In this document: piece after piece, positions 1-11,053 of the stretch
How positions within the stretch are numbered: position 1 is the stretch's first letter
How the letters are laid out: each line of letters opens with the position of its first letter
NCBI RefSeq assembly: GCF_963678635.1
Contig: NC_087067.1
Location: forward strand, 8,849,716 to 8,913,715
Reading direction: 5' to 3'
Origin: Symsagittifera roscoffensis
Lineage: Eukaryota; Xenacoelomorpha; Acoela; Convolutidae
Length of the DNA: 64,000 bases
Position numbers and translations under genes: made by a program
The notes under the pieces: generated by a model
What the model was told of the DNA's origin: nothing
The model's database searches: none
What the model saw: the letters and a program-made list of their open reading frames with translations, nothing else

Positions 1-1031
1 CAGTTCCAATTTCAACAACACATTTCAAATAGGTAGGAAGTTCTTTGGCCCAAAACAAAAGTACCAATTGTTATGATTTATATAATTATCCGCGAAATAC
101 AATTAAGACTCCAAAACTTGGAAATAGAAGGAAATATATAACTCGTCCCTTGTTGTTAAGCTAAACTTAGCAAGATCCTAAGTTTGGTGTCTTCTGCTAT
201 TTGGGTGGAAAATTTTTTTGTCTACAAAATCCTAGGTTGAGGATCCTTCAAAAAACTAAGGAACCATTTCCTAGGGCTTTGCTTCAAGGTAGGAACTTCC
301 CCCTGCCCCCTCCCAAGGGAGGACATGCCCCCCACCGTTAGGATGCGGGACACCATACAATAATACTAATTGAACTCAATTGGTTTTTTCTTCAGACGTA
401 TTTCGGATTCTCAATTAATGTGACAAATTTGACAGAGAATTTTGATGACCTGACTTCAAAATTCAAGTATGTTTTTACTGGTCATTTTTTCAGTTAAATG
501 ATGAGGGTATGACAATAGTTGTTTTGCCCAATTTGGAATAAGTAACGCGGATTTTTTTTCCTCAAATGGATATAGGCGGGATTAAATCTGGCTCAGAAAT
601 CAGACAAAAATGAATTGAGGCACACTAATATTGGCGTGTTTCAATAAAAGTGACGGAGTTTTTGTGCTCGGATGTTTTTGCATGTTTAATTAGATACATT
701 AGTTCCTGACAAGAAAAAGGAGCAAACCAAACTAATTTGATTTTCACAGAGCATATGAGCGGATAAAATTTTTAACAAAAAATTACAGTTTCAATTTTTT
801 ATTTCTAAATTCCGAAATTTCTGCACTAAAAACTACTTCATTGCGTTAGAAAATAATGGAAAAAACTTTAGTCGGGTAATTTAGTTCTCCGCTCTGATAC
901 GATCAGTAGTGTTGCTTAATAGATCCGTGAAACACTAAATATCGAATTCAATGATATCAAGGCTTCAATGATTCAACAACATAGAAAAGACCTTTAATTA
1001 GCGATCAATCTATCATACTTTTCCTCCCATT
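1..1031. other. AT-rich DNA without recognisable gene
   Basis: No coding region, RNA gene or clear mobile element is visible. The stretch at about 380-620 weakly resembles the repeat cluster at 3388-4390 (a phrase around a TTCTTCAGAC core, then AACGCGG), so it may be an old dispersed copy. Confidence 0.4.
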
Positions 1032-1203
1032 ATGGACCAATGGCATCCATTTATTTTTATTATTCTGCCCAGCAACAAAGATGAGTATTTTACGAAAGGA
1101 GAATTGAGAAACTTGGAAATCAACCAATTCAGAATGGCAACAGTCAAGGATTTACATTATGTTATTTCAAAGTTCTCCGAGCAAGGAAAAGAGGAAAAAC
1201 TGG
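1032..1203 (+). CDS. Tentative first coding exon of an unrecognised gene
   Basis: An ATG at 1032 opens a frame of mixed composition. A good 5' splice site (G then GTAAGA) follows position 1203, leaving one base of a split codon. This phase fits the acceptor at 4925/4926, where the next exon starts with AC, giving GAC (Asp). Joined, the two exons would encode about 221 residues. The 57 or so residues here start MDQWHPF, are rich in Lys and Glu near the end and match no family I recognise. Without splicing, the same frame continues to a stop at 1343 (103 residues). The intervening 3.7 kb holds a MITE and tandem repeats. The exon pairing is inference from splice-site strength and phase only. Confidence 0.25.
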
Positions 1204-1624
1204 GTAAGAAAAAAGTCAAGTATTATTTAGTACTGCTCTCATCTCAAAAGAGAAGAAAGTTCGGCTGTTTCAGATATCTTTTTGAAGTTTCGTACATTAC
1301 GAATGATATATCATATTCAGACTTTTTCAGTATCGTGATTTGAGCTCCAATAAAAAAATCAGTTGAAATGAAAACTCAGGAGAAATTAGTTTTTCAAGCT
1401 TTCCTCTTAAAATTGATAAACGATGTTTCTCATGATGTTAAACGTGAATTTTTTCAAGATTTTGAAATGCCCTTGAAAAGCATTTATGAATGTGCTGGTT
1501 TTAGAAACAGAAATTTCTGATAAAATTAAATCTCGTTCAAATCAAACTTGATTTTTTGCAGTTCGACTTTTGGTTTCTTTTTAATTTAAATTCAGTTTCA
1601 ATTGCTAAAATAAAGCCAAATCAG

Positions 1625-2042
1625 CAGGGGCGGATTTAGGGGGGGGGGGGGGCGGACGCCTTCCCTTTCCCTCTCAGGGATTCGACCCCTTGCCGACCCA
1701 AAGGGTCCCCCTTTGGTACTTTTAAAAAATCCAGTTTTGGCCGACCAGCCTTAAAATTTTTCTAAAGGCGCCTTGGGCGACATTATATACTTATTTTGAG
1801 GGGAGAGCGCGCGCCGAAAAAACGCAATTTTTTGGTCAAAATTTTCCAAAAAGTGCCTAAAAACGCCTTTTTTGGCCTGTTTTTTCAAAACTTTGCCTGC
1901 GGCGCAGAAAATTTGGCCAAAAAGGGAAAAAACAGTGCTTTATGAGTGCTCTAAAAATCAATTTGGTCGACCTAAAAAAAAGTAGACAAAATTTTTCGAA
2001 ACCGCCCCCCGCCCCCTCGAGAAATTCCTAGATCCGCCCCTG
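1625..2042. mobile_element. hAT-like MITE, copy 1
   Basis: A 418-bp non-coding element with terminal inverted repeats: the left end reads CAGGGGCGGATTTAGG and the right end is its inverse with one mismatch. It is flanked by a perfect 8-bp target duplication, CAAATCAG, at 1617-1624 and 2043-2050. Eight-base duplications with CAGGG-type ends are characteristic of hAT transposons. The interior has a G run, GGCGCC-type motifs and no ORF. Related copies lie at 35567-35813 and 59576-59922. Confidence 0.85.
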
Positions 2043-2050
2043 CAAATCAG

Positions 2051-3296
2051 TCATTACGCTTACAAAAGCAAAAAGTTTTCTAGTTTCCAATGTGCTTTTG
2101 ATTTTTGAATTTCCCAGAGGAATAAAAACAGAAACTTTAGAACAAGTTTCCCTCAATTGGACTAACTTCTTTTCAAAAATGTGTTGACATCAATTTTTTT
2201 TTGAATTTCTAAGAATTTTAAGGGTGTTGTTTATAATTTTCCTAATCCAAGGATTCTGTTTTCAAATGCTCAGTTTCCTACAGCCCACATACAGAGAAAT
2301 ATGAAAAATTAGGGTGAACAATAGTCAAAACATACCCATGTAAGGTCAACACATACCTTTAGTTAGCCGGTAAGCAATGTCAGTGTTGTCTTAAAAATGT
2401 ATAATTTCTAATTTGTAGAAAGTAGAGCACTCATTATTTGTTTCGCATCGCAAAGATTTTGTTTCGCCTCGCAGCTGGCATTTTTCAATTTTTTTTTCTC
2501 ATTCAATGAATGGTTTTTTCACTAGCACTCAGTTAATCATTAAACTATTAATTCATTAATGCTTTGATACCTCATTAGTTTTTTGAAAGCGCAGTCATAA
2601 AAAAATCCATGTTTATTGAAAAGTTGTTACCAGTAAGGAATTAAACAACCGTTCAAAAGAAATTGAACGCGACATAAATATGCTTGTCTTCATTTCTAAC
2701 CTCGAAAGGAACTTAACTGCTATGATACTGTTATAACTCTGGTTTTTATAACGTAAAAACTCAAAAATCTATTACATTATAGACACGCAAATCTCAAATT
2801 TAGAATTTTGTTGACTTTGATCTGCACACTATTACGTTATGGATACAAAAATCTCAAAAATGAGTTTTGTAGACTATGATCAGCCCACATATTTTTAAAA
2901 TTATAATTTTTTTTAGTAAGTGTTTTTTATACTTAAGTGTTTTTTTAGTTGGCACCTAGCATAACTTTTTCTTAGCAAATCCTCTTTGAATGAAACTTTT
3001 TTTACTTTTTAGGGGGTTTTTGTGTAGTTTTATAACAATCAAAATCGAAATTGTAGTAGGAAAACGCTGCAAATGCGTTGCAACAAAAAAGAGCCAGGTT
3101 ATCTAAATAATGCAAAAAAATGAATAAGTTGAAACTCTATTTTGCAGTTTTTTTCCAATTTTCTCTTTAAGAAGATCACTGAATTTGAAGCATTTGGGCA
3201 TAATTATATGAAGATGATAGAAGCTCCTAGACAGTAGAAGAAATTTGATTAAATTGATAAAATTTATTCGAATTACTTAAAAAAAACATCTCCAAA

Positions 3297-3297
<1 letters not shown>
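2051..3297. other. AT-rich DNA, no feature seen
   Basis: No ORF or RNA gene is visible. There is a short local similarity between about 2770 and 2885 (two phrases with ATTACRTTAT and a nearby TAGACT/GATC), which looks like a small degenerate duplication. Confidence 0.3.

Positions 3298-3344
<47 letters not shown>
3298..3344. repeat. (AT)n microsatellite
   Basis: About 23 uninterrupted AT dinucleotides. They generate a spurious Tyr-Ile frame on the minus strand. Confidence 0.95.
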
Positions 3345-3346
<2 letters not shown>

Positions 3347-3387
3347 TTTTGATTTTATGATACTTTTTAAAACGCATTCCAAATACT

Positions 3388-4390
3388 TTTTGTTCCGACT
3401 TTCGCAACGAAAGTAACGGAATAATTTTGCTCTGGGTGGGTTTTTTTCTTCGTACAAACTGCGACTTTTCAACTAGCCATTTTTGACGGTGTTTTTAAAA
3501 ATCATTCAAAAAATATTGTTGTCCGGAGCTTTAATTTGAAAAGATATTTTGCTTGTGATCATTTTTCATAAAGTTATGGGGGTTTAAAGATTGGTATTTT
3601 GGCTAATTTGGGACAATTAACGCGCGATATATTCGCGCTATTAACGCGTAAGCGGAGAGTTAATCCGTCTGAGAAATCGTTCCAAATTGGTTGATGGAAG
3701 CTTATTTGCTTAATTGATTTTTTACTAGGAGCAATTTTTTGTTCCGACTTTCAATACAAAATTAACGGAAAATTTGTGCTCGGGTGGGTTTTTTTTCTTC
3801 AGACAAATTTCGACTTTTTAACTAGCCATTTTTGACGGAAATTTTTTTATATCAATCGAAAAGTATTGTTGTCTTGAGCTCAAATTTGAAAAGATATTTC
3901 ACCTGTAATCATTTTTCGTAAAGTTACGGGGGCTGAAAGATTGCCATTTTGGCCAATTTGACCAATTTGGGACAATTAACGCGCGATGTAATTCGCGCTA
4001 ATAACGCGTAAGCGGAGATTTAATCCGTCTTATAAATCGTTCCAAATTGGTTGAACGAAGCTTATTTGCCATAATTGATTTGTTACAAGGAATATAAGGC
4101 GGTTCTTCAGACAATTTTCGAATTTTTACAGAAACTTTGACGGAATTTTTTGCATCATTTGAAAAATATTGTTGTCATGAGCTAAAATTTGAAAAGATAT
4201 TTCACCTGTGATATTTTTTCGTAAAGTTACGGGGGTTTAAAGATTGCCATTTTGGCCAAATTGGGACAATTAACGCGCGATATATTTGCGCTATTAACGC
4301 TTAAGCGGAGAGTTAATCCGTCTTAGATATCGTTCCAAGTTGATGAAAACAAGCTGATTTGCCATAATTTGATTTTTACAAGTAGCGAAA
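3388..4390. repeat. Three degenerate direct repeats of about 300-360 bp
   Basis: The phrase GGACAATTAACGCGCGAT recurs at about 3611, 3970 and 4265. Each copy is followed by a run of AACGCG-type motifs, AAGCGGAGA and TTAATCCGTCT, and preceded by a TTCCGACTTT(C) block and TTTTTGACGG. Copies are diverged and differ in length. There is no ORF. This looks like a tandemly amplified dispersed repeat. Confidence 0.8.
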
Positions 4391-4925
4391 TTTATCCTTT
4401 TGTACTTTATATGGTGTGGGGTGATGATTTTCTTTTTTTTTACATTTTAAAAAAAGTTTTATTACATTTAACTCTTATAATGTTATCATTGCTTCATACA
4501 CCTTGAAATGCAGTCGGAACATTCAGGGCTTCGCCCTGATACGAGCAATCTTGTTTGAATTTCAAAGGCCAATAAGCCTTTAACCTTTTAAATGTTTTTG
4601 GAGAGGTATTGTTGCATGAAAAAAATTTAATTTTATAAATAATTAGGCTTAATTAGTACAAAAGAAAACAAATAATAAATTCTCTGAAGTAGGAATTGAT
4701 ACCTTCTTCAGTGAAAAAAAATATAAGCGATATCTATAGATTCGTCCAAAATTTGAAAACAAACAATGTGATTTTTATTTTGCTAAATTTTTCAAAAGTT
4801 TTATGTTAGATCATTCAAACCCGTTTGCCGGTTAATGTGGTTTTTTTCTTTAAAAAAAACTCGAAACCTCAGTTGTATCCTAGATTCAGCGGTCGTATTT
4901 ATTGGCTGCTTTGTTTTGATTTCAG

Positions 4926-5419
4926 ACTTGATAAACCATCCAAATCGAGGGATGCTTGACCCAATCCCAGCCGAAATGTTTTGCGATGACATCGAGAAAG
5001 TCTCGCTCAAAAACAACCAGGCTCGCTGCATCTGTCAGCAGAAAGATTATAGAGTCAATTCTAGAACACAAATCATGGCAGCCAAAACAACAGAAATTTT
5101 CTTGAACAACCAAATTCCAAAAAACGCTTCTAAACAATGCATGAAGATACATTTACAGCTCAAAGAAATCAAAATATTTGAATCCTTGAACAATAACACC
5201 CTGAGATTAGAAAAAAACTACAAAGTGCATGCCATATTTGATCTGGAAAGCTTTAGGCGACATGGAGTATCTTTTTCGGTTCTGCTACATTATCAGCACA
5301 ACTTAAAGAACTCGTCGTTCAAAATCATGTCGTTCAGCAGAGTCGACTACTTTCATGCTCGGTTTAAAAATTGTTTTTCCAAAGTTCCATGGGTTCCACC
5401 TGAAGTTTGCATTTGCTAG
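4926..5419 (+). CDS. Tentative terminal exon of an unrecognised gene
   Basis: A frame open from 4835 to a TAG at 5417-5419 holds a good 3' splice site (pyrimidine-rich TTGTTTTGATTTCAG) ending at 4925. From there about 164 residues follow, with a composition less AT-driven than the surroundings and many charged residues and cysteines (motif CICQQKD near the start, CIC at the end). No known domain is recognised. A possible polyadenylation signal AATAAA lies at 5492-5497. The upstream partner may be the exon ending at 1203, whose phase matches. It could also be a decayed exon or chance. A minus-strand frame overlaps its first part, but I see no support for it. Confidence 0.35.
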
Positions 5420-5435
5420 CAACACACAACAATTT

Positions 5436-5608
5436 TCAAAATCGACGACTATAAGCAGCCAATTGAATTACAAACAAGCTGTCACCTAGAGAATAAATTA
5501 CATAATTGCTATAGTTAAATGCATAAAAGCTGGCAATCTGAATGGCTTCTGGTATCTTTGCCTGACCTTGATTGGTCCGACTGCCTTTTTTGTCGATGGA
5601 AACATCTT
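5436..5608 (-). CDS. Tentative terminal exon, convergent with the preceding gene
   Basis: On the minus strand a very good 3' splice site (a T-rich tract then ATTTAG) precedes 5608. About 57 residues follow to a stop at 5436. The peptide contains GSRTNQGQAKIPEAIQ and a hydrophobic Tyr/Leu-rich tail, and I do not recognise it. The stop lies only 16 bases from the stop of the plus-strand frame ending at 5419, so the two would be tail-to-tail with overlapping 3' UTRs. Upstream exons would lie at higher coordinates, possibly beyond the 18-kb retroelement inserted at 6463. The evidence is one splice site plus an open frame. Confidence 0.22.
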
Positions 5609-6462
5609 CTAAATAAAAAAAAATAATGTTCAAACATTTTTAGCAAAATGAAAACACAATGATAAACTTCAAAAAAAATTTTGGTTATACTTTTTGATTT
5701 GATTTCAAATCACAAAGTGAACGCAGAAACGTGTTTACCTTAATTCATCTTGAAATTGCCGGCTTAAAAGGTTGAAATATGTTTCGTGTTAGTTATCCTT
5801 ATTTGCTGTATTGTTATCAAAGCAATCTCAAATTCAACCGAAAAAAAAACGAGCAAATAGAAAAAGGTATATTTATAGTATAAAAGGTATATGATCGAAT
5901 TCCTCACTTGAGCTGAGAAAGGAAGTATTTGAGCCAATGCAATGAATAAAAGTTTGACTTAATGTAAAAGATTTCAGGCCGTTGGACGATTTGACGATTT
6001 GATATTTGAGGGGCGAAAAAAGCAAAGAATTCGACTTTATTTTTGAAAAATTTATGTGAAAAAAAATCTGCAGAACCCCTCGTTTACAATGTGTTTATGG
6101 GTAATTTGTGACTTTCTCAGCTCGAATCCATTAGCTCGAATTTCAAAACTCGAATTTTAATTTTTTTATAGAGCATTCATAAACAACTGCGCTCCAAAAA
6201 AGTTTTGTTTTGAAGCAGCTTCTGCAAACGTTTTTCAAGGAACACCAAAACAAGCTGATTATTTTTTACTATTTTGATATCATTATTTTTTTAGGATAAA
6301 ATTTTTTGGTATTATCTTTTCGAACAAAAAATTGTATAAAAAGATCAATGAAATCCGAAATATGTCTGGAAACTGAAACCACTCGGCAACAATTTTTTTT
6401 CATTTTCAAAGAATAAAAAAAGGAAAATTTGATACCGGTACCAAGTTTCGCGTGAACAATTT
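5609..6462. other. AT-rich DNA, no feature seen
   Basis: No ORF, RNA gene or repeat with partners in the window was found. The last bases, AATTT at 6458-6462, are the left target duplication of element A. Confidence 0.4.
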
Positions 6463-6869
6463 GAGTTAAGATGAATCTCTAACTCATAGAGTAATTTCGG
6501 ATAGGGTACACCGTCTGCTCGTCACGCTATCTTATTTTCGGCCGGATAGATTCGTGCAACTTCTTAGTCTAATACCGGTCCTAATCTTACTCTTATATCT
6601 ACTAGTCTCAGGGTGTTTAACTAGTCTCTGCTAGGCTCAATAGATCTTGAGTATACTGGTTTATTGCGGCAGCTGAAGTTCTCTTGGAGAGGCAACTAAT
6701 TTCTAAGTTAAATTCAAATCTCTCTGGTGCTGAAATTACAAGTAATTTCAGCACTTACAAATAAGTGGGTTGTTAGTTAGATGGAATATGATTGGTTAAT
6801 ATTAAATATTTTACAGTGTTAAAATATCTAATTTATCCAATTATAAAATGTAGTTTAGATCAGGTTCCA
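6463..6869 (-). repeat. 3' LTR of element A
   Basis: Matches 24070-24458 over its length. Shared landmarks are TTTCGGATAGGGTACACCGT near one end and GGTGCTGAAATTACAAG plus its local inverse in the middle. On the element strand it starts TGGAAC and ends TTAACT. It carries about 16 extra bases near 6820 compared with the 5' LTR. AATTT precedes it. Confidence 0.9.
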
Positions 6870-9077
6870 CCTATCCGGGTTTTACAGAGTTTTTTAGAAT
6901 TTTCTTTCTGCAATTTGAAGGATGGATGATGAAATTTGGTATTTGGCGAACATCATTTTCTTATCCGGTTCCTCTTGGGGGAAGAACGTTCCAGGACGCT
7001 GGAATCAGGGATAGGAAATTGTTATTACGTCGTTCGACAACGACAGTGATCTCCAATGAAATCAATCCGATTTCAAAATGGTTTGCTATGACGGGTTTTT
7101 CTGTATTATGTAGAGAACTTGTTTTGTGTGCAACCTCGTCTGGGAATGGCGTGAAGATCGTGTGTGGAAGGGATGCCTTGTAACTCGGATCTCTACGTAT
7201 ACTTGAACATCGAGGTGGTCATTGGTCTAGTTCAATGAAGTCCTTTTCTGCGAAGTCAAGTCGTACTCTAAATCCTTTGAGTCGTGATTGTGGACAGCAT
7301 GTCGGTTGTGTTTAGCCATTCTTTTGTGCGAGTGTGATGGGATCATCTAGTCTTTGGATGTTCGTCTTTGTTGTTGTGTATTGATCTATATACTGCAAAG
7401 TATGATTTACATTTTATAAAAGTATGTTAGTTCGGTTTTTTAATCATGAATTTAGTTAGTTGTTTTCACAAAAGCGTTTTGTTTTAGTTCGGTTATTTTG
7501 AAGAATTACTCACCCTTGAGTACCTCTTATTGAAAATAGAAGTGTGGTCACAAAGCGTGGATGTAGCGCGGTGGGTTAGGCCGGCTATAGAGCATGCTCA
7601 GGACGTCCTCTCTGGTGGGTTAGGCCAGGAGTGGGAGTATGATTTCATGCTGTTTCGTTGAGAGGTCCTGTTTTGAGATAACGTTTTATGTTGGTTTTAT
7701 GTTGGTCTATCTTATGTTGCTTTGGTTGTGTCTTTTTTTCAAAAATCAAATTGTTTTTGGTATGGGTTTGTCTTGCGACTTTTTTGTGTTTTATTATTTC
7801 TTTCTTAGACTTTATAATAGTCTTCAAAAGAATAAATTATCCAGCTTTAAACTGGGTTAATCCGGTTTGGGTACCGTTGGTTTTCTTTTCTTAGTCATGC
7901 TGTTATTTTATGATTTGTGGTGTTTAGTAAGCTGCGTTGGTTAGTTTGGTTAAGTATATAATTCCTTTCCAACCGGGTTAAAGGAAAACTCGAAACTTGT
8001 TATCGTGTGTTAGAGTTGTTGAGTGTGAAAGCTTGAAACTTAAAATCATTATTTAAACAATTCTTCGTGGGCGAGCTGTGCGAGTTTGGATAGAATTCTT
8101 GTGCTAGTGAATGAAAATATCAAAAGGTTATTACTGCATTTTCATTTTATCAATTTATTACATGAAATTTCAATTTTATTGCTAGTTTTGGGGGAAATTT
8201 AAAGTTATAAATTTTCATCATAAGTAAATTTACTGCTTTATGGGGGAATAATTTATAATCTAATTTACTACATTTGGTATGAATTTTATCAGATTATCTT
8301 TTGTAAAATATTAATGAAGTTTAGAAGAATTTTAACAAGTTTATTTTTTATTTGTGCGAGGATGCCGTGGAGGTTAAGATGTGTTTTGAATGAGGTTATA
8401 TATTTTATGATTGTATTTAGTATTGTGAATGAATTTTAATATGGGTATTTCAATAGGCTGGATAAATTCATGCGGGACAAGGAAGGGTCTGGATTCTTCG
8501 GCATTAAGGGTCCTCGTGATGGGACAAAATATATACATCTGGGTAACTGGGTCATAGTTGCGAGGATGCCGTGGAGGTTAGTATCTTTGATGCAATATGT
8601 AAAATTAAGGAAAAATGGTGACGTGTACTTTGAATTAAAAAACTGAAAACGATGGTGAGGTTGTCTTGATGGGGTATGCAAATCAAAATGATTTTGTATA
8701 AAACGATAGTATGTATATGTGTGGGTTTGTTTAGTGCGTAACATAATATCGTGGGAACAGTGCAAATCGCGTTCATGTGGTGAAAGAAAGTGAAAGTTTA
8801 GTGAAAGTAACTGAAATTTATCATAGAATCTTTCGTATGCTTGAATATCAGCTAGTGATTCTGAAATGATGTGACCATACTTTCTATCAAAAATATTAAG
8901 TGTGAATACGTATGATGTTTTGATGAAAAATTTTTCTGTTAGTTGCGGGTTAGCGAAGCGGTCTTCATCTAAAAATTGGTCTCGATTGGGTTGGATGATA
9001 TTATGGTCGTAATATTCTATTGTAAATTCGTTAGCTCGGGGTGCAGTGAATGTTTTTAGTAATTTTTTATATCCTAC
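6870..9077 (-). other. 3' non-coding part of element A
   Basis: A 2.2-kb stretch between the last coding trace and the 3' LTR. It shows no convincing frame on the element strand, and the plus-strand frames near 6926-7183 and 7639-7894 are antisense and low-complexity. A short phrase GCGAGGATGCCGTGGAGGTTA occurs at about 8357 and again at about 8560, a small internal duplication. On the element strand the bases next to the LTR read AAACCCGGATAGG, a weak polypurine tract candidate. Confidence 0.5.
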
Positions 9078-10022
9078 TTAAGTAAATTGTCGAGGTTTTA
9101 GTGTTTTAGTGAGTCTATATAACATGTCTTTGTTTCTTTTTATGCTGTCATGAGTATTAGTTAGTGGTAGGCAAAGGGGGTTGGTAAAATGATAATAAGC
9201 TGTCCAATGAAGTGTTGGCATTAAAACATGTTCATCTACAAAACTACGTGTGTCCTTAGTATCATTAGGTGTTTTTAATGTATATTGTGGAAATGAGGGT
9301 AAGGTGATTGCAAGAAAATTTTTCGTGTTTGTGTGTTGCGGGCGATTAATATATTCGCAGGCTGTTCCGGGTTTGGTCGGGAATGGGTGATTCGGGAATT
9401 TTCGTTTAAAAGTGCGATAAGCTCGGTGAGTGCTACTAGGTGTTTCGGTGGATGTGGATGATTGTGTGAATGATGCAGTGTAAGCTGAGGAGGGTGTAGG
9501 AGTAGGTGGGTTTGAGGATGTTAACGTGGATGATAGTTGACGTATTGAAAGGGTGTTGGGGTGTATTAATTGTTGTTGTAAAGTTATAAAATTATCAAGC
9601 TCCTGGGATATTTGGGGGGTATCTGGGGAATTATTATATGATCTGTCGGAATGGAGTGGAGAATAGGTTGGGGTTACTTGGGAAGCGTAGGAAGGAGTGG
9701 AAACGGATGGGAGTGAATGATTTGATGGAATTGGTTGAAAAGTGGGTTTTGAAAAAACTGAGGAGTTGACCTGAGTATAATTTGATGGAGATGGTTCGGA
9801 GTCTGCAAATTCGTCAGGGGTGTCTACATTGGGGTTATTAAATTGTGAGATAGAGTATAAAACTGAAATATCTGAGTTAGTATCAGAATCCGTGCTTGAT
9901 GATGTATTAATAATCGGAAAATCGGGTGGTGGGAAAACAAAAAGTGGTATGATTGGGATTGGAGTTTGGAGGTTGGCTGGGTGGGAATTTGAGCGATGGA
10001 GGGATCCAAAGTGTCGGCTCAT
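9078..10022 (-). CDS. Element A unassigned ORF, Ser/Thr/Pro-rich with a compact C-terminal part
   Basis: A 314-codon open frame. The first ~200 residues are low complexity (Ser, Thr, Pro, Asn). The last ~115 look folded, starting HRAYRTFKRKFPNHPF and including FVDEHVLMPTLHWTAYYHF. It lies downstream of the envelope-like region, and the frame upstream (10019-10444) continues in a different phase, suggesting one longer ORF with a frameshift. I do not recognise a family. It could be a cytoplasmic extension of the envelope product or a separate accessory protein. Being open for 314 codons in an otherwise broken element makes it worth noting, but the low-complexity part lowers the weight of that. 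Confidence 0.4.
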   Translation of the reverse strand: MSRHFGSLHRSNSHPANLQTPIPIIPLFVFPPPDFPIINTSSSTDSDTNSDISVLYSISQFNNPNVDTPDEFADSEPSPSNYTQVNSSVFSKPTFQPIPSNHSLPSVSTPSYASQVTPTYSPLHSDRSYNNSPDTPQISQELDNFITLQQQLIHPNTLSIRQLSSTLTSSNPPTPTPSSAYTASFTQSSTSTETPSSTHRAYRTFKRKFPNHPFPTKPGTACEYINRPQHTNTKNFLAITLPSFPQYTLKTPNDTKDTRSFVDEHVLMPTLHWTAYYHFTNPLCLPLTNTHDSIKRNKDMLYRLTKTLKPRQFT

Positions 10023-10444
10023 CGTGGGCTAAACAAATGATTATTTTGAGATTGAAAAGTGGTGGTGTGAGGTTGTTCTATAATTTGTTCATATGTATTT
10101 TCATTTTGTGAATGATGTGTCATTATGTGTTGGATGGGACTTTGTGTTGTATTTTGTCTAGAATTTGGATTATGTGTGATTGCTAGGTTTCGAAAATTAC
10201 GGGGAACTAATGATAATGGATGGTTTTGTGGTAGGGTTGGTATCTGTGGTGCTCTAGGTGTTGTGTCTACATTATTATGTTTTTCATTATATGTGTTTGG
10301 TCTTGTGGATATTTTTGTATTATATTCTTTTATTTGTGCATCTAAAATATTTTGTTGATTGATGATGAAAAAATTCCAAAAAATTCTGCAAATAGTATAC
10401 GTGCTACACTTGCTTGTCTGTTTAATTGTGTGTGTATAGCACAT
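10019..10444 (-). pseudogene. Element A ORF fragment joining env-like and C-terminal regions
   Basis: A 141-codon frame rich in Asn, Thr, His and Gln. Its first part overlaps the end of the envelope-like membrane segment in another phase, and its end overlaps the start of the 9078-10022 ORF. This is what one expects if a single long frame was broken by indels. No known domain. Confidence 0.3.
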
Positions 10445-10605
10445 GTGTTATAGATTCCTTTTAACAGTGAGAAAAGAAATCCTATAAAATTAAACATGGC
10501 GTATAAGATAGTTAATTTTTCTAAGATGTAATAGGGCCATCCTAGAAAAGCTAGAATTTCGTTTTTCAATGTGACAAAACTGAAAATATTTATAGGTAAA
10601 ATATC
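10342..10605 (-). pseudogene. Env-like C-terminal membrane segment (element A)
   Basis: The frame of 10606-10905 continues here after a single TAA. It holds a hydrophobic span (about 24 residues around LTILYAMFNFIGFLFSLLKG) followed by a basic, amphipathic tail ending near FGIFSSS. Such a span after a large extracellular-type domain is typical of a viral envelope transmembrane anchor. It is interpreted from position and hydropathy. Confidence 0.5.
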
Positions 10606-10905
10606 TTATGGTCTGTATTTTTCACCGCTTAAATATATGTAGTCTTTGATATCTTTAAAATATCCGCTATAATCTTGTGTTAAAATGTCTGCGAATCCTG
10701 CGGTTTCGGCAAGTTGTCTTAAATTCTGGTCAATTGATAGTTTTTGTATTGTGTCCTTTTGTGTTAATAATTCCTGAAATTGTTGTGTTCTAATGTGATG
10801 TTGGATATCCGATTTAGAATAAATTCCAATTGATTGTAAATCAATATTTGGATTACGAGCAATGGCTCTGATGCTTTCGGGTGAAAACTTTTTGAGTGAT
10901 TGCAT
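10606..10905 (-). pseudogene. Env-like fragment, membrane-proximal part (element A)
   Basis: A 99-codon frame starting MQSLKKFSPESIRAIARN and ending SGEKYRP before a TAA. Helical composition. It sits between the large env-like ORF (other frame) and the hydrophobic segment at 10342-10605 and shares the latter's frame. Read as the membrane-proximal ectodomain of the same broken gene. Confidence 0.45.
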
Positions 10906-11053
10906 TAATGTAGGGTATGGTGTAAGGAGATAGTATTTATCTTCATCGGGATTTAATTGTACTACATTGTGGCTATTTTCTGATCCACATGGGACTGCGG
11001 TATCCCAAAAATATGTTCGTCTAGAGAGTGTGTCAACAAAATGTACTTTGTTT

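Noticed and set aside
3227-3472. Minus-strand 81-codon ORF
   Set aside because: A third of it is the AT microsatellite read as Tyr-Ile.
7639-7894. Plus-strand hydrophobic ORFs inside element A
   Set aside because: Antisense to the element, low complexity (Phe, Leu, Val from T-rich sequence), no support.
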